Shown: positions 22,398 to 31,571, counted from the first letter of the stretch. The stretch: DNA of 32,040 bases from Myxococcales bacterium (GCA_021787845.1 JAJYLH010000061.1:1-32040), one strand, 5' to 3'. Translations and numbers: made by a program. The notes: generated by a model from the sequence alone, not told the origin.

Positions 22398-23420
22398 ATG
22401 TTCGTCCTGCGCGACGTGCAAAGAGCGGATCTCGAGGAGCTGGCGCGGCTCGCGACGGTGCTGGACACCGTCAACCTCCCGGCGGACAAAAGCGCTCTCG
22501 AGGAGCTCGTGGAAGCTTCGTGCCGGTCGTTCGCCGGCCGGGTGCGCGACCCCCTGGAGCGCGTCTACCTCTTCGTCCTCGAGGACGGGCGCACCGGTCG
22601 CCTCGCCGGCACCAGCCAGATCATCGCGATGCACGGCACCCGCGAGGCGCCCCACGTCTTCCTCGAGGTCTTCGAGCGCGAGCACTACTCGGCGACCCTC
22701 GACCGCCACCTCAAGCATCCGGTCCTTCAAATCGGCTACAACTACGAGGGGTTCACCGAAATCGGCGGGCTCGTCGTCCACCCGGACTTCCGCGGGCACG
22801 AGAAGCCCGGCAAGCAGCTCTCGTTCGTCCGCTTCCTCTACCTCGCGATGCACCGGGCGCGTTTTCTGGACCGCGTGCTCGCGGAGCTGATGCCGCCTCT
22901 GACGAGCGACGGCCGCAGCGTCCTGTGGGACGCCTTCGGGGCGCGGTTCACCGGCCTGTCGTACCCGGAGGCCGACAAGCTCTCGCGCCAGTCGAAGGAG
23001 TTCATCAAGGAGCTGTTCCCTCAAGGCGAAATCTACGTCGGGCTCCTGCCGCCGGCAGTGCAGAAGCTCATCGGCCGAGTAGGACCGGAAACGCAGGGCG
23101 TGAAGCGGATGCTGGAAGCGGCGGGCTTCAAGTACGACCACCGCATCGACCCGTTCGACGGCGGGCCGCACTACTCGGCGCCGACGGCGGACATCGTGCT
23201 GGTGCGGGAATACCGGCGGGCGAAAGTGATGCCGGAGGACCTGGAGCGCGCCTGGGACGAGCGGCTGGTCGGCGTCGAGCGGCCGAACGCGCGGCAGAAA
23301 TTCCGCGCCGTGCGCACGCCTTGCCGCATCGACGACGACAAGGCGTACCTGCCCGCGCCGGCGAAGGAGCTGTTGCACCTGGAGCCGGGCGACCGCATCC
23401 ACACGATTCCGTTCGCTTGA
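22398..23420 (+). CDS. astA: Arginine N-succinyltransferase
   Basis: This 340-residue enzyme catalyses the first step of the arginine succinyltransferase pathway: succinyl-CoA plus L-arginine gives N2-succinylarginine. The protein is full length for the family and shows its blocks: FVLRDVQRADLEEL at the N-terminus, GYNYEGFTEIGGLVVHPDFRG (GNAT-like core), LWDAFGARFTGLSYPEADKLS and KEFIKELFP. It is followed 29 bases later by the gene for the fourth pathway enzyme, AstD. AstB, AstC and AstE are not in this window, so the pathway must be split across the genome or incomplete. Confidence 0.92.
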   Translation: MFVLRDVQRADLEELARLATVLDTVNLPADKSALEELVEASCRSFAGRVRDPLERVYLFVLEDGRTGRLAGTSQIIAMHGTREAPHVFLEVFEREHYSATLDRHLKHPVLQIGYNYEGFTEIGGLVVHPDFRGHEKPGKQLSFVRFLYLAMHRARFLDRVLAELMPPLTSDGRSVLWDAFGARFTGLSYPEADKLSRQSKEFIKELFPQGEIYVGLLPPAVQKLIGRVGPETQGVKRMLEAAGFKYDHRIDPFDGGPHYSAPTADIVLVREYRRAKVMPEDLERAWDERLVGVERPNARQKFRAVRTPCRIDDDKAYLPAPAKELLHLEPGDRIHTIPFA

Positions 23421-23449
23421 GACGGCTTCCATTCGTGCGAGGCTTTTCG

Positions 23450-24952
23450 ATGGCATCGATTCGAGCGATGGGGGATTTCCTCGGCGGCCGGTTCGTCGTC
23501 CCGTCCGCGCCGACCGGCGTGATCGAGAAGACGAGCCCGGCCGACTTGGACGATCGGGTCGGCGCCTTTCCGGTGCAGCGCGATCACGTCGCGCAGGCGG
23601 TCGACGCGGCTCGGCGGGCGTTCGCCGGATGGAGGGCGACACCGCTTCAGGAGCGCGTCGCGGTCTTGAAGACGTTCGGACAGAAGCTGCTCGACCGGGA
23701 GGCGACCCTGGTCGAGGCGCTCGGCCGCGAGGTCGGGAAGCCCTCCTGGGAAGCGAAGACCGAGGTGCGCGCGCTGGCGGCGAAGATCGAGATCACGGTG
23801 AGCGAGGGGCTCGAGCTCGTGAAGGGCTTCTCGCTCGACGGTGGCAAGCTCGCCTGCCGCTTCGAGCCGCACGGCGTCCTGGCGGTTCTGGGGCCATTCA
23901 ACTTCCCGCTCCACCTCCCGAACGGGCACCTCGTCCCCGCGCTCGCGACCGGCAACACCGTCGTCTTCAAGCCGAGCGAGGTCGCGCCGTGGTGCGCCCA
24001 GCTCTACGCCGAGGCCGCGCGCGACGCGGGGTTCCCGCCGGGCGTCGTCAACGTGGTGCAAGGCGGGGGACCCGAAGGGGAGCTGCTCGCCGGCCACGAC
24101 GGCGTCGACGGCGTGCTCTTCACCGGCTCCTACGCGGTCGGCGTCCAGATTCTGCGGGCGAACGCCCACCGGCCGGGACGGATGCTCGCCCTCGAGCTCG
24201 GCGGGAAGAACACCGCCGTCGTCCTCGCCGACGCCCCGCTGGAGAAGACGCTCTACGACGTGCTCTTCAGCGCCATCGTCACCGCCGGCCAGCGGTGCAC
24301 GGCGGTGAGCCGGGTGGTGGTGGAGCGACCGATTCTCGACCGCGTGGTGGATGGGCTCGTCCAGCGCGCGGGCGATTTCGCGGTCGGCCCTCCGGCGAGC
24401 CCGGGGGCGTTCTACGGGCCGTTGTCGACCGCGGCGGGCTACGAGAAGTTCCACGCGGCGCAAGCCGAGGCGAGCCGCGGCGGTGCCGAAGTGCTGCTTC
24501 CCAGCCGGCCGGTAGAGGGGCTCCCGAAGGGCTACTACGTGCGGCCGTCGATCCACCGGGTCCTCCGGCCGGATGCCGCGAGCCGCTACCAGAACGAGGA
24601 GATCTTCGGCCCCGACCTCGCCGTCTACGCGGCGGAGGACCTCGAAGAGGCGTGCCAAATCGCGAACGGGACCCGCTACGGGCTCGCCGCGGGCGTCTTC
24701 ACCGCCGACCGCGCGAAGCTCGAGGCGTGCGCGTCGCGGCTGAAGACCGGCTGCCTCACCTGGAACGCGCCGACCGTCGGGTCGTCGAGCCGCCTGCCCT
24801 TCGGCGGGGTCAAGAACAGCGGGAACCATCGACCCGCGGCGCTCTTCTCGACCCGGTACTGCACCTATCCGGTGGCGCTGATGCAGGGCGATAGCGCTCT
24901 CGACCCCTCCGAGCTGCCGCCGGGGGTGCGCTGGACGCCGGGCCGAGTTTAG
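23450..24952 (+). CDS. astD: N-succinylglutamate 5-semialdehyde dehydrogenase
   Basis: This 500-residue NAD-dependent aldehyde dehydrogenase is adjacent to astA. Signature residues are in place: oxyanion Asn in GPFNFPLH (N151), cofactor Lys in FKPSE, general base Glu in LELGGKN (E249), nucleophile Cys in TAGQRCT (C283), and EEIFGPDL. The PFNFPLHLPNGH stretch is typical of AstD and distinguishes it from other aldehyde dehydrogenases. It oxidises N-succinylglutamate semialdehyde to N-succinylglutamate. Start: ATG with GAGG seven bases upstream; ATG 23468 is the alternative. The gene ends 13 bases from the convergent glycosyltransferase gene. Confidence 0.9.
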   Translation: MASIRAMGDFLGGRFVVPSAPTGVIEKTSPADLDDRVGAFPVQRDHVAQAVDAARRAFAGWRATPLQERVAVLKTFGQKLLDREATLVEALGREVGKPSWEAKTEVRALAAKIEITVSEGLELVKGFSLDGGKLACRFEPHGVLAVLGPFNFPLHLPNGHLVPALATGNTVVFKPSEVAPWCAQLYAEAARDAGFPPGVVNVVQGGGPEGELLAGHDGVDGVLFTGSYAVGVQILRANAHRPGRMLALELGGKNTAVVLADAPLEKTLYDVLFSAIVTAGQRCTAVSRVVVERPILDRVVDGLVQRAGDFAVGPPASPGAFYGPLSTAAGYEKFHAAQAEASRGGAEVLLPSRPVEGLPKGYYVRPSIHRVLRPDAASRYQNEEIFGPDLAVYAAEDLEEACQIANGTRYGLAAGVFTADRAKLEACASRLKTGCLTWNAPTVGSSSRLPFGGVKNSGNHRPAALFSTRYCTYPVALMQGDSALDPSELPPGVRWTPGRV

Positions 24953-24965
24953 GCTAGCAGCAGCG

Positions 24966-25982
24966 CTACAGGATTCCGCCCAGGTCGACGAGCCGCTTGC
25001 GCAAGGCTTCCGGCCGGCCCAACCGCTCGAAGCACAGCGCGAGGAACCGGCGCGGCATCGCGTCGTAGAAGTCGGGCAGGGCGACCTTCTCGGTGGCCGG
25101 CGGCTCGAGGCTGGCCGCGGCGACGAAGCAGGGCCAGGCCCGGTCCCACAAGGCTTGCTCGTAGAACAAGAAGCCCATCATGCAGTAGGCCTCGCCGCGA
25201 CGGCCGTCGAGCTGGATGGCCTCGGCGCACCAGCGGAGCCCTTCCTGGTAGCGCTCCTGGGCCTTGAGCGCGTCGGCGAGCTTCATCATCACCCAGTAGC
25301 GCTCGCCCACGTCCTCGGTGGGAGCGCGCCGCGCGAGGTACGACTCGAAGACCGCCGAGGCTTGCGCCGGCCGGCCGTGGTCGAGCAGCTCCGATCCGTA
25401 GAGATAGAGCAGCCGCAGGTCGGAGGCGCTCTCGTGCCAGCGCTCGAGGATCTTCAGGTTCCGATCCTTCTTTCGCAGGAGGTTGTCGGGATGGGCGGCG
25501 TGCTCGACGACCGGCTCGGATTGGACGACGAAGCGGCCGGCGGGCACCGTGATCACCTCGTGCACCGGCGCCGTCCAGCGAAACCCGGCGCTGCGGCGCA
25601 GGATGCGCTCGCGGCTCATCACGATTCGGCCCGCGCGATAGGGAAGGCAGACGGCGTCGATGTCCTTTCGGCAGAGCACCGTCTCCTTCAGGTCGCCCAG
25701 GCCCGTCCGGGCCGCCTCCGAAAGGGTGTCGTCGGCGTCCAGCCAGATGATCCAATCCTGGGTGCACTGCGCGAAGGCGAAGTTGCGCGCGGCGGAGAAG
25801 TCGTCGACCCAGGCGAAGTGGAAGACCCTCGCGCCGCAGCGCTGGGCGATGCCGACGGTGTCGTCCGTCGAGCCGGTGTCCACGACCACGAGCTCGTCGC
25901 AGAACGTCCGGGCGCTATCGAGGATGCGTTCGAGCGTCCGTGCTTCGTCCTTGACGATCATGGCCAGCGACAAGGTCTGCAT
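24966..25982 (-). CDS. Family 2 glycosyltransferase with TPR-like C-terminus
   Basis: In this 338-residue protein the N-terminal GT-A domain opens SLAMIVKDEARTLERIL, contains VVVDTGSTDDT (32-42), a nucleotide-sugar contact, and the metal motif WLDADDTL (80-87). FAWVDDFSAARNFAF between them is typical of SunS/TPR-linked glycosyltransferases. From about 200 on, repeated helices (LLYLYGSELLDHGRPAQA, YWVMMKLADALKAQERY, GEAYCMMGFLFYEQALW) look like three TPR units. The acceptor is unknown and could be protein or surface glycan. It is monocistronic, convergent with astD and divergent from the DUF47 gene. Confidence 0.82.
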   Translation of the reverse strand: MQTLSLAMIVKDEARTLERILDSARTFCDELVVVDTGSTDDTVGIAQRCGARVFHFAWVDDFSAARNFAFAQCTQDWIIWLDADDTLSEAARTGLGDLKETVLCRKDIDAVCLPYRAGRIVMSRERILRRSAGFRWTAPVHEVITVPAGRFVVQSEPVVEHAAHPDNLLRKKDRNLKILERWHESASDLRLLYLYGSELLDHGRPAQASAVFESYLARRAPTEDVGERYWVMMKLADALKAQERYQEGLRWCAEAIQLDGRRGEAYCMMGFLFYEQALWDRAWPCFVAAASLEPPATEKVALPDFYDAMPRRFLALCFERLGRPEALRKRLVDLGGIL

Positions 25983-26062
25983 GTGAGGCGCTCGAGCGGG
26001 GCGAAAGAGCTGCCCGTTGGGCCCATGCTAGACCGTTCCCCGTGCGCCTCTCGCCCGGACGT

Positions 26063-26088
26063 CCGATCCGACCGATCGGTCGGATCGG
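26063..26088. repeat. CCGATCGG palindromic repeat, copy 4
   Basis: The 26 bases from CCGATCCGACCG to its mirror half CGGTCGGATCGG form a perfect palindrome. It lies between the divergent starts of the glycosyltransferase and DUF47 genes. The core is the same as in copies 1-3. Confidence 0.9.
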
Positions 26089-26193
26089 TCCGATCGGACA
26101 TCGCCCCCCGCGGCCCGAAGAGCCGGGGCCGGCGCCTTGTGCTAGAAGCCTCGCGCCGCCGTGGATCCGGCGCATTCCAAGGAGGGAGCGAGG

Positions 26194-26811
26194 ATGTTCT
26201 TCAAGGCGACGACGACCCTCTTCGACACCCAGCTCGACCTGCTCGCGCAGAAAGTGGTGGCGGCGGCCGAAGGGGTGCGGGAGCTCATCGAGCATCCCGA
26301 GGCGGCGGCCGAGCACGCCAAGGCCGTGGGCGACCTCGAGCACGGCGCCGACCGGATCGTTCGGGACACGGTAGCGCTGCAGACCTCCAGCCTGGGTTCC
26401 GTCGAGCGCGCGGACCTGCTCACCCTCCTCGAGAAGGTGGACGACATCGTCGACGGCGCCGATTCCGCCGCCCAGCGCGCCTGGCTCCACCAGGTCGGCC
26501 AGGCGACCGAGGAGGCGCGCGCGATGGGCCAGGTCTTCGTCGACGCGGCCAAGGGCATCCAGCGGCTGATTTCGATGCTCCGCCGGATGCGCGAGTCGCA
26601 CGAGGTGCTGGACATCTGCCTGGAAATCGACCGCCTCGAACGGCGCGGCGACGAGCTCTACCGCGGCGCGATGCTGGCCTTGTTCTCCGGCCGCTACGAC
26701 GCGCTCCACATCGCCCGCTGGAAGGACGTCTACGAGCGGCTGGAAAGCGCGATCAACAAGTGCGAGGACGTGGCGAAGCTCGTCGAGAGCCTGGTCCAGG
26801 CCATCGCCTGA
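26194..26811 (+). CDS. DUF47 / PhoU-like protein
   Basis: This 205-residue all-helical protein is of the TIGR00153/DUF47 type. It starts MFFKATTTLFDTQLDLLAQKVVAAAEGV and has the acidic metal-binding repeats LEHGADRI (EHxAD) and IDRLERRGDELYR (ExxGDE) that mark PhoU-like proteins. Relatives sit beside PiT-type phosphate transporters and modulate them, but no transporter is adjacent here. Start: ATG with GGAGGGAGCGAGG directly upstream. The gap to the acyl-CoA dehydrogenase gene is 17 bases, so the two are probably co-transcribed. Confidence 0.85.
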   Translation: MFFKATTTLFDTQLDLLAQKVVAAAEGVRELIEHPEAAAEHAKAVGDLEHGADRIVRDTVALQTSSLGSVERADLLTLLEKVDDIVDGADSAAQRAWLHQVGQATEEARAMGQVFVDAAKGIQRLISMLRRMRESHEVLDICLEIDRLERRGDELYRGAMLALFSGRYDALHIARWKDVYERLESAINKCEDVAKLVESLVQAIA

Positions 26812-26828
26812 AGGGAGCGGCACCCCTC

Positions 26829-27995
26829 ATGCCGACCGACCTCTACGACCCGAGCGGGGAGCACGCGCTGCTGCGCAAGACCGTCCGCGATTTCGTCCGG
26901 CAAGAGGTGGAGCCGCAGGCGCTCGAGCACGACCGGACGGAGACCTTCAACCTTCCCCTCTTTCGCCGGCTGGGGGAGCTCGGCCTCCTGGGCATCACGG
27001 TGCCGGCGGAGGACGGCGGGGCCGGCCTCGACGCCGTCGCCGCGGTAATCGCCCACGAGGAGCTGTCCTACTCCGACCCGGGCTTCGCGCTCGCCTATCT
27101 GGCGCACGCGATGCTCTTCGTCAATAATTTCTATCAGAACAGCAACGCCGAGCAGCGCGCGCGCCTCCTCCCCAAGGTGCTGACCGGCGAGCACGTGGCC
27201 GGGATGGCGTTGAGCGAGCCCGGCGCCGGCACCGACGTCCTCGGGATGACCACCCGCGCGACCCGCGCCGGCGACGGCTACCTCCTCGACGGCCGCAAGA
27301 TGTGGATCACCAACGGCTGCGTGGACGAGCACACCCTGGGCGACGTCTTCCTGGTCTACGCGAAGACCGGCGAGAAGCAGGTCAGCTCGTTCGTCGTCGA
27401 GAAGGGGATGCCCGGGTTCTCGCTCGGCCAGAAGATCCGCGACAAGACCGGGATGCGCGCCTCGGGGACGGCAGAGCTCCTCTTCGACGGCTGCGCCGTC
27501 CCCCTGCGAAACCGCTTGGGCGAAGAGGGAGCGTCGCTCATCCACATGATGCGCAACCTGGAAATCGAGCGGGTGACCCTGGGCGCGATGAGCCTGGGCC
27601 TCGCCCGAAGGTGCGTCGACGTGATGGTCCGCTACGCCACCGAGCGCGCCGCGTTCGGCCAGCCCCTCGCGTCGTTCGGCCAGATTCAGCGGCACATCGG
27701 CGAGAGCTACGCCAAGCTCGCGGCCGCCCGGGCGCTGACCTACGACGTCGCCGGCCGGATGGCGCTCGACCGCCCCGGGCACCGCGCCGAGTCCGACGCG
27801 GTCAAGCTCTTCGCCTCCACGATGGGCAAGGAGGTCGCCGACGCCGCGATGCAGGTGCTGGGCGGCTACGGCTACGTCGGGGAGTACGTGGTCGAGCGCC
27901 TGTGGCGGGACGCGAAGCTGCTCGAAATCGGCGGCGGGACCGTGGAAGCGCACCAGAAGAACATCACCCGCGACCTGACCCGCGAGCTGGTGTAG
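26829..27995 (+). CDS. Acyl-CoA dehydrogenase (isovaleryl-CoA dehydrogenase-type active site)
   Basis: This 388-residue flavoenzyme oxidises an acyl-CoA to the 2-enoyl-CoA and passes electrons to ETF. It shows the FAD signatures ALSEPGAGTDVLGM, WITNG, the dimer/FAD block RAAFGQPLASFGQIQ and QVLGGYGY. At the usual catalytic Glu position (YEGT in medium-chain enzymes) it has IGGGT. Instead a Glu is present in LEIER (E247), where isovaleryl- and long-chain acyl-CoA dehydrogenases place their base. This suggests a branched or long substrate. No other leucine-degradation gene is adjacent. It is co-directional with the DUF47 gene. Confidence 0.9.
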   Translation: MPTDLYDPSGEHALLRKTVRDFVRQEVEPQALEHDRTETFNLPLFRRLGELGLLGITVPAEDGGAGLDAVAAVIAHEELSYSDPGFALAYLAHAMLFVNNFYQNSNAEQRARLLPKVLTGEHVAGMALSEPGAGTDVLGMTTRATRAGDGYLLDGRKMWITNGCVDEHTLGDVFLVYAKTGEKQVSSFVVEKGMPGFSLGQKIRDKTGMRASGTAELLFDGCAVPLRNRLGEEGASLIHMMRNLEIERVTLGAMSLGLARRCVDVMVRYATERAAFGQPLASFGQIQRHIGESYAKLAAARALTYDVAGRMALDRPGHRAESDAVKLFASTMGKEVADAAMQVLGGYGYVGEYVVERLWRDAKLLEIGGGTVEAHQKNITRDLTRELV

Positions 27996-28118
27996 GGCGG
28001 CGATGCGGCCGGGCGCCGATGCGCGGATGCGCCGGTTCTCATCGGCCACACCCTTGAGCGGCGCGCCGTCTGCCTGGCTACACCGCCTCAGCCGGGTCGG
28101 CGTAGAGTTGGCGCGATC

Positions 28119-30257
28119 ATGAGCTCCAAGCGTCTTGTCCCTCTCCTCCTGCTGGCGCTCGCCACCTGCGTGAGCGTCGTCGGGCCCGACCAGGTCAACG
28201 TCGAGGTCGTGGTGAAGTCGATTCCGAAAGGGACCGCCTCCGTCGACGTCGAGCTGACGAGCGGCGCCTCCATCATCGACAAGTACCCGGCGCTCTCGGC
28301 GGGCGACGTGGACGTCTTCTTCGCCAACGTCGCGCCCGGTCCCATCGACATCCTCACCCAGGCGTTCGACGCCGGCGGCACGGTGCTCGCGAGCGCGGAT
28401 CCCATCCACGCGACGGCGACCCGCTCCCGCCAGACCTTCGTCGAGGTGCTCCGGACGGGCCCGCCGCCGTGCTCCGGCTACGACAGCCAGGGCTTCTCCT
28501 GCCGCACGACGCTGACCACGCTCTCCTTCCCCGCGGCGCGCCTGGTGCCGCTGGGAACCACCCAGCACCCAGCGGTGCTCGTCGTGGCCTCCGGGAGCCC
28601 TGCCGCCGCCCGGCTGGCCATCGGGAGTGGGAATCCGCTGGCGGTCACCGGCAACGTCTTCTCCGCCGGGATCGTGGTCGCGCCCGACGCGATGAGCGCG
28701 CTCGTGCCCAGCGTGGTGGACCAGAAGGGCACGAGCGGCTTGAGCCTCGTGCGCATCAGCCAGAGCCCGCCGGTGGCGGCTCTTTCGGCGCGCGCCCGGC
28801 CGGGCGAATTCGGCTTCTTGAAAGACGGAACGGCGTGGATCGTCGACCGCTCGAAAGCGGATGGCACGACGCGGCTGGTGGTGGTCGCGCCGGACACGAT
28901 GTCGCCGCTCGACCTCGGGAACAACCCGCCGCCCAACCCCGGCGACGGGGGAACGGTGGCCGACGGCGGCTCCACCGATGGCGGCTCGATCGACGGAGGC
29001 ACGGGTGACGGCGGTTCGCCGAGCGACAGCGATGCCGGGCAGCCGGGCATCTCGGACGGCGGCATTCCTCCCGGCATCCCGCCCGGCGCTCCGCCTCTCG
29101 ACACCGACGGCGGCTCGGCGTCCGACGATGGCGGCTCGATCGCCGACGCCGGCGCTTCCGACGATGGCGGATCGATCGCCGACGCGGGCGTCACGCCGGA
29201 GGGCGACGGCGGCACCGGCGCCGACGGCGGAACCGCGGACGGCGGCGTGCCCAATCCGTTCCCCTGCGCCGGACCGATTCGCGGACCGATTGCCCTCGCG
29301 GCCGACTCGAGCGTCGCCGCCTTCGAGTCGGCCACCTCGCGCGTCATCTCCCTGGGCCTGCGGGGAAGCTGCACGGCGGCAGCGCTCCCGGATTCCATCA
29401 CCGGCGAAGCGGGGAGCTGGAGCGCGACGCCGGACCTCTCCTTCGTCGCGGTCGCGGCGACCTCCACCGACGGCACGCCGGACTCGGTGACGCGCTGGGC
29501 GGCCGACGGTCAGACGCCCACCACCTGGTCGTTGACCTCGCCGGTCGACGGAGCGACAGCGGTCCTGCCTGACGGCACCGTTTTCGCCTCCACCGGCGAC
29601 GGCATCTACGCGATGGACAAGCCCGCCGGGGCGCCGGCGAAGGTCGGCGTGCTTCCCGGCAATCAGGTGTCCGTGTTCGACGTGCGCCAGACCCTGGACG
29701 GCACCCCGGTGGTCTACGCGGCCAACCAGAGCGGCTCCGTCGGCATCAAGATCGCGCCGGCGAGCGCGTTCCTCGTTGCCGACAGCGCGATCGATTGGAA
29801 GAGCCGCCTCGTCGGTCCCGACGGTTCGATGCTGGCCTGGGAGACGGGACAGCCCGGCGTCTTCCCGGGCGCCTGGTTCTTCGACGCGACGCCGGGAACC
29901 GTCACCCGGCTGCGCACCGGCTCGGCGGGCGACGCGCGGGTCTGGCCCCGGGCGAGCGGCATCGACTACGTCTACGGGAGCAGCGGAGAGCTGTACGACG
30001 CACGCACCGGGAACGGGCTGGCCCAGGCGCTGACCGGTCTCTCCTGGGACGCCTGCGCGACCGGCCTCGCCTACATCGAGCCGAGCGGGGCTTCGGCTCC
30101 GTACCTGCTGACCGGAAGCTCTTCGGCAAGCCCCATCGCCTTGTCCGCCGCCGGCGCGACCGCCATCGCCTGCGACCCGAGCGACCCTGGTCAGTTCTGG
30201 GTCGCCTTCGAGGACGGCACGCTCGCCCGCATCGGCCTGCCCGAGGGAGCCCAGTGA
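28119..30257 (+). CDS. Secreted/lipoprotein-like protein with a DGG-rich linker
   Basis: This 712-residue protein has a signal peptide (MSSKRLVPLLLLALATC), possibly a lipobox with Cys 17, though Thr at -1 is unusual. Residues 20-110 form an all-beta domain (QVNVEVVVKSIPKGTASVDV), followed by PPCSGYDSQGFSC. Beta-propeller-like repeats are separated near 270-385 by a low-complexity linker rich in DGG, SDGG and GIPPG, a style common in myxobacterial cell-surface proteins. The C-terminal half again looks like WD/YVTN-type blades (GDGIYAMDKP, GSVGIKIAPAS). It is probably exposed on the cell surface or in the periplasm; function unknown. Its stop overlaps the next start by one base. Confidence 0.75.
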   Translation: MSSKRLVPLLLLALATCVSVVGPDQVNVEVVVKSIPKGTASVDVELTSGASIIDKYPALSAGDVDVFFANVAPGPIDILTQAFDAGGTVLASADPIHATATRSRQTFVEVLRTGPPPCSGYDSQGFSCRTTLTTLSFPAARLVPLGTTQHPAVLVVASGSPAAARLAIGSGNPLAVTGNVFSAGIVVAPDAMSALVPSVVDQKGTSGLSLVRISQSPPVAALSARARPGEFGFLKDGTAWIVDRSKADGTTRLVVVAPDTMSPLDLGNNPPPNPGDGGTVADGGSTDGGSIDGGTGDGGSPSDSDAGQPGISDGGIPPGIPPGAPPLDTDGGSASDDGGSIADAGASDDGGSIADAGVTPEGDGGTGADGGTADGGVPNPFPCAGPIRGPIALAADSSVAAFESATSRVISLGLRGSCTAAALPDSITGEAGSWSATPDLSFVAVAATSTDGTPDSVTRWAADGQTPTTWSLTSPVDGATAVLPDGTVFASTGDGIYAMDKPAGAPAKVGVLPGNQVSVFDVRQTLDGTPVVYAANQSGSVGIKIAPASAFLVADSAIDWKSRLVGPDGSMLAWETGQPGVFPGAWFFDATPGTVTRLRTGSAGDARVWPRASGIDYVYGSSGELYDARTGNGLAQALTGLSWDACATGLAYIEPSGASAPYLLTGSSSASPIALSAAGATAIACDPSDPGQFWVAFEDGTLARIGLPEGAQ
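29121..29192 (+). repeat. 36-bp tandem repeat in the DGG linker
   Basis: Two adjacent 36-bp units (29121-29156 and 29157-29192) differ at four positions and encode SDDGGSIADAGA and SDDGGSIADAGV. They show recent slippage growth of the linker. Confidence 0.85.
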
Positions 30258-31111
30258 TGGCCCGCGCCGCGCTCCTCGTCCTCTTGTTCCTGCCCGCGGC
30301 CGCCCTCGCGAAGGACACGACCCCGCCGGACATCTCGCTCGAGCCGGTGCAGGTGAAGCCGGGGGGAGCGGTGGTGGTTTCGGCGCGCATCGTCGACCCG
30401 TCGGGCGTCTTCTCGCCGACCGTCTACTGGCGCGGCGTCGGTCACACCGAATTCCAGAGCGTGCCGATGACCGCGCAAGGGAGCATTTTCAGCGCGCTGC
30501 TTCGTCCGGCCCCGGGCGCGAGCGCGGTCCAGTACTTCATCGAGGCCTACGACGACCAGGGCAACGGTCCGGCGCGCATCGGCCAGCCGACGCAGCCCAT
30601 CGTGCTCGATCTGACCGCCTTCGCCTCCCGCGCGTCGCCGGTCCCGCCGCCGAGCTCGGTGCCCGGCGCGACGCCCGTGCCGCCGGCCACCTCGGTGCCG
30701 CCCGCGACGACGGTCCCGCCGACGTCGGTGCCCGCGTCGACCCCGGTGCCACCCTCGACGAAGGCTCCGAACCCGACTGCGGTGCCGCCCGCGACCTCGG
30801 TTCCGGGCTCGACGCCGGGGCCGGCAGACTGGACGCACACGTTGAATCCGCCCGAGCCGCAGGCGTGGAAGCTGCCGACGGGCATCGGCGCGGCGGTGGT
30901 GGGGGTGGGCCTGGTGGTCGGCGGGCTCGTGCTGCTGATGCAGGCGCGCCAGGACGCGAGCACCTTCAACACCCAGTTCGCGAAGACGGGCAGCTACAGC
31001 GACAGCCGAAGCCAGTCGATTTCCACCCGGCAAGCGGCGGGGGTCGGGCTGACCGCGGGCGGCGTCGTGCTCGCCGGTGCCGGAGCCGGACTGCTGGCGG
31101 TGCGGTTCTGA
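30257..31111 (+). CDS. Secreted/membrane protein with an Ig-like domain and a Pro-rich linker
   Basis: This 284-residue protein has a signal peptide (MARAALLVLLFLPAAALA), then an Ig/FN3-like domain at about 20-120 (DISLEPVQVKPGGAVVVSA, FIEAYDDQGNGPARIG). A repetitive linker of VPPATSVPPATTVPP type spans about 128-195. Two hydrophobic segments follow (GIGAAVVGVGLVVGGLVLLM and VGLTAGGVVLAGAGAGLLAV), separated by a polar loop. The start codon overlaps the previous stop by one base and GGGAG lies upstream, so the two envelope genes are co-translated and probably work together. No known family was recognised. Confidence 0.75.
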   Translation: MARAALLVLLFLPAAALAKDTTPPDISLEPVQVKPGGAVVVSARIVDPSGVFSPTVYWRGVGHTEFQSVPMTAQGSIFSALLRPAPGASAVQYFIEAYDDQGNGPARIGQPTQPIVLDLTAFASRASPVPPPSSVPGATPVPPATSVPPATTVPPTSVPASTPVPPSTKAPNPTAVPPATSVPGSTPGPADWTHTLNPPEPQAWKLPTGIGAAVVGVGLVVGGLVLLMQARQDASTFNTQFAKTGSYSDSRSQSISTRQAAGVGLTAGGVVLAGAGAGLLAVRF

Positions 31112-31399
31112 CGCGAATGGCTTGCCGGTCGGCCTGACGAGGCCCGCGGACAACGCCGCTCCTCCTTCGACCGCGCCCGGCGCGGGGCGGAACGATCTCG
31201 GCCTGATGCTGGTCGGCTGGCCACTGCTGTCCAAGACGAATTCTCGCTGGCCATCTCCGCTCATCGAACGGTGGAGGTCTCCCGTGGAGACCGACGGACG
31301 GCTCCTCGTCGGCCGGACTCGAAGGACGAGGAGATGGCCCTTCCAGGCGCCCGTCGTTCGAGTCCGCTCGCGAGGAGCGCTCGCTCCGGCGGGACGAGC

Positions 31400-31420
31400 G
31401 GTTCGGTCAATGCGTTCCGG
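31400..31420 (+). repeat. 21-bp direct repeat, copy 1
   Basis: This 21-bp block (GGTTCGGTCAA then TGCGTTCCGG) recurs exactly at 31572-31592. It could be a trace of an insertion-sequence end or a duplicated target. Confidence 0.85.
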
Positions 31421-31571
31421 TTGGCGCACTTCCCCGGCGTCCGATCCGTGGCACAGGTGTCCTCGCCCGTGAAAGTCACGTTGGTTACACGGACGTCGAC
31501 GCGCGTGCCACGAGATTCCGATGCGGCGCAGACGCCTGCGGCCGAGGCAAATGTGTCGACCGGATAGGCAT

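Noticed and set aside
26730-28568. 612-codon minus-strand frame opposite the acyl-CoA dehydrogenase
   Set aside because: It is antisense to a clear flavoenzyme gene, with no motifs or ribosome binding site.
28941-29250. Repetitive GC-rich tract considered as a separate repeat element
   Set aside because: It stays in frame and encodes the DGG linker of the surrounding protein.
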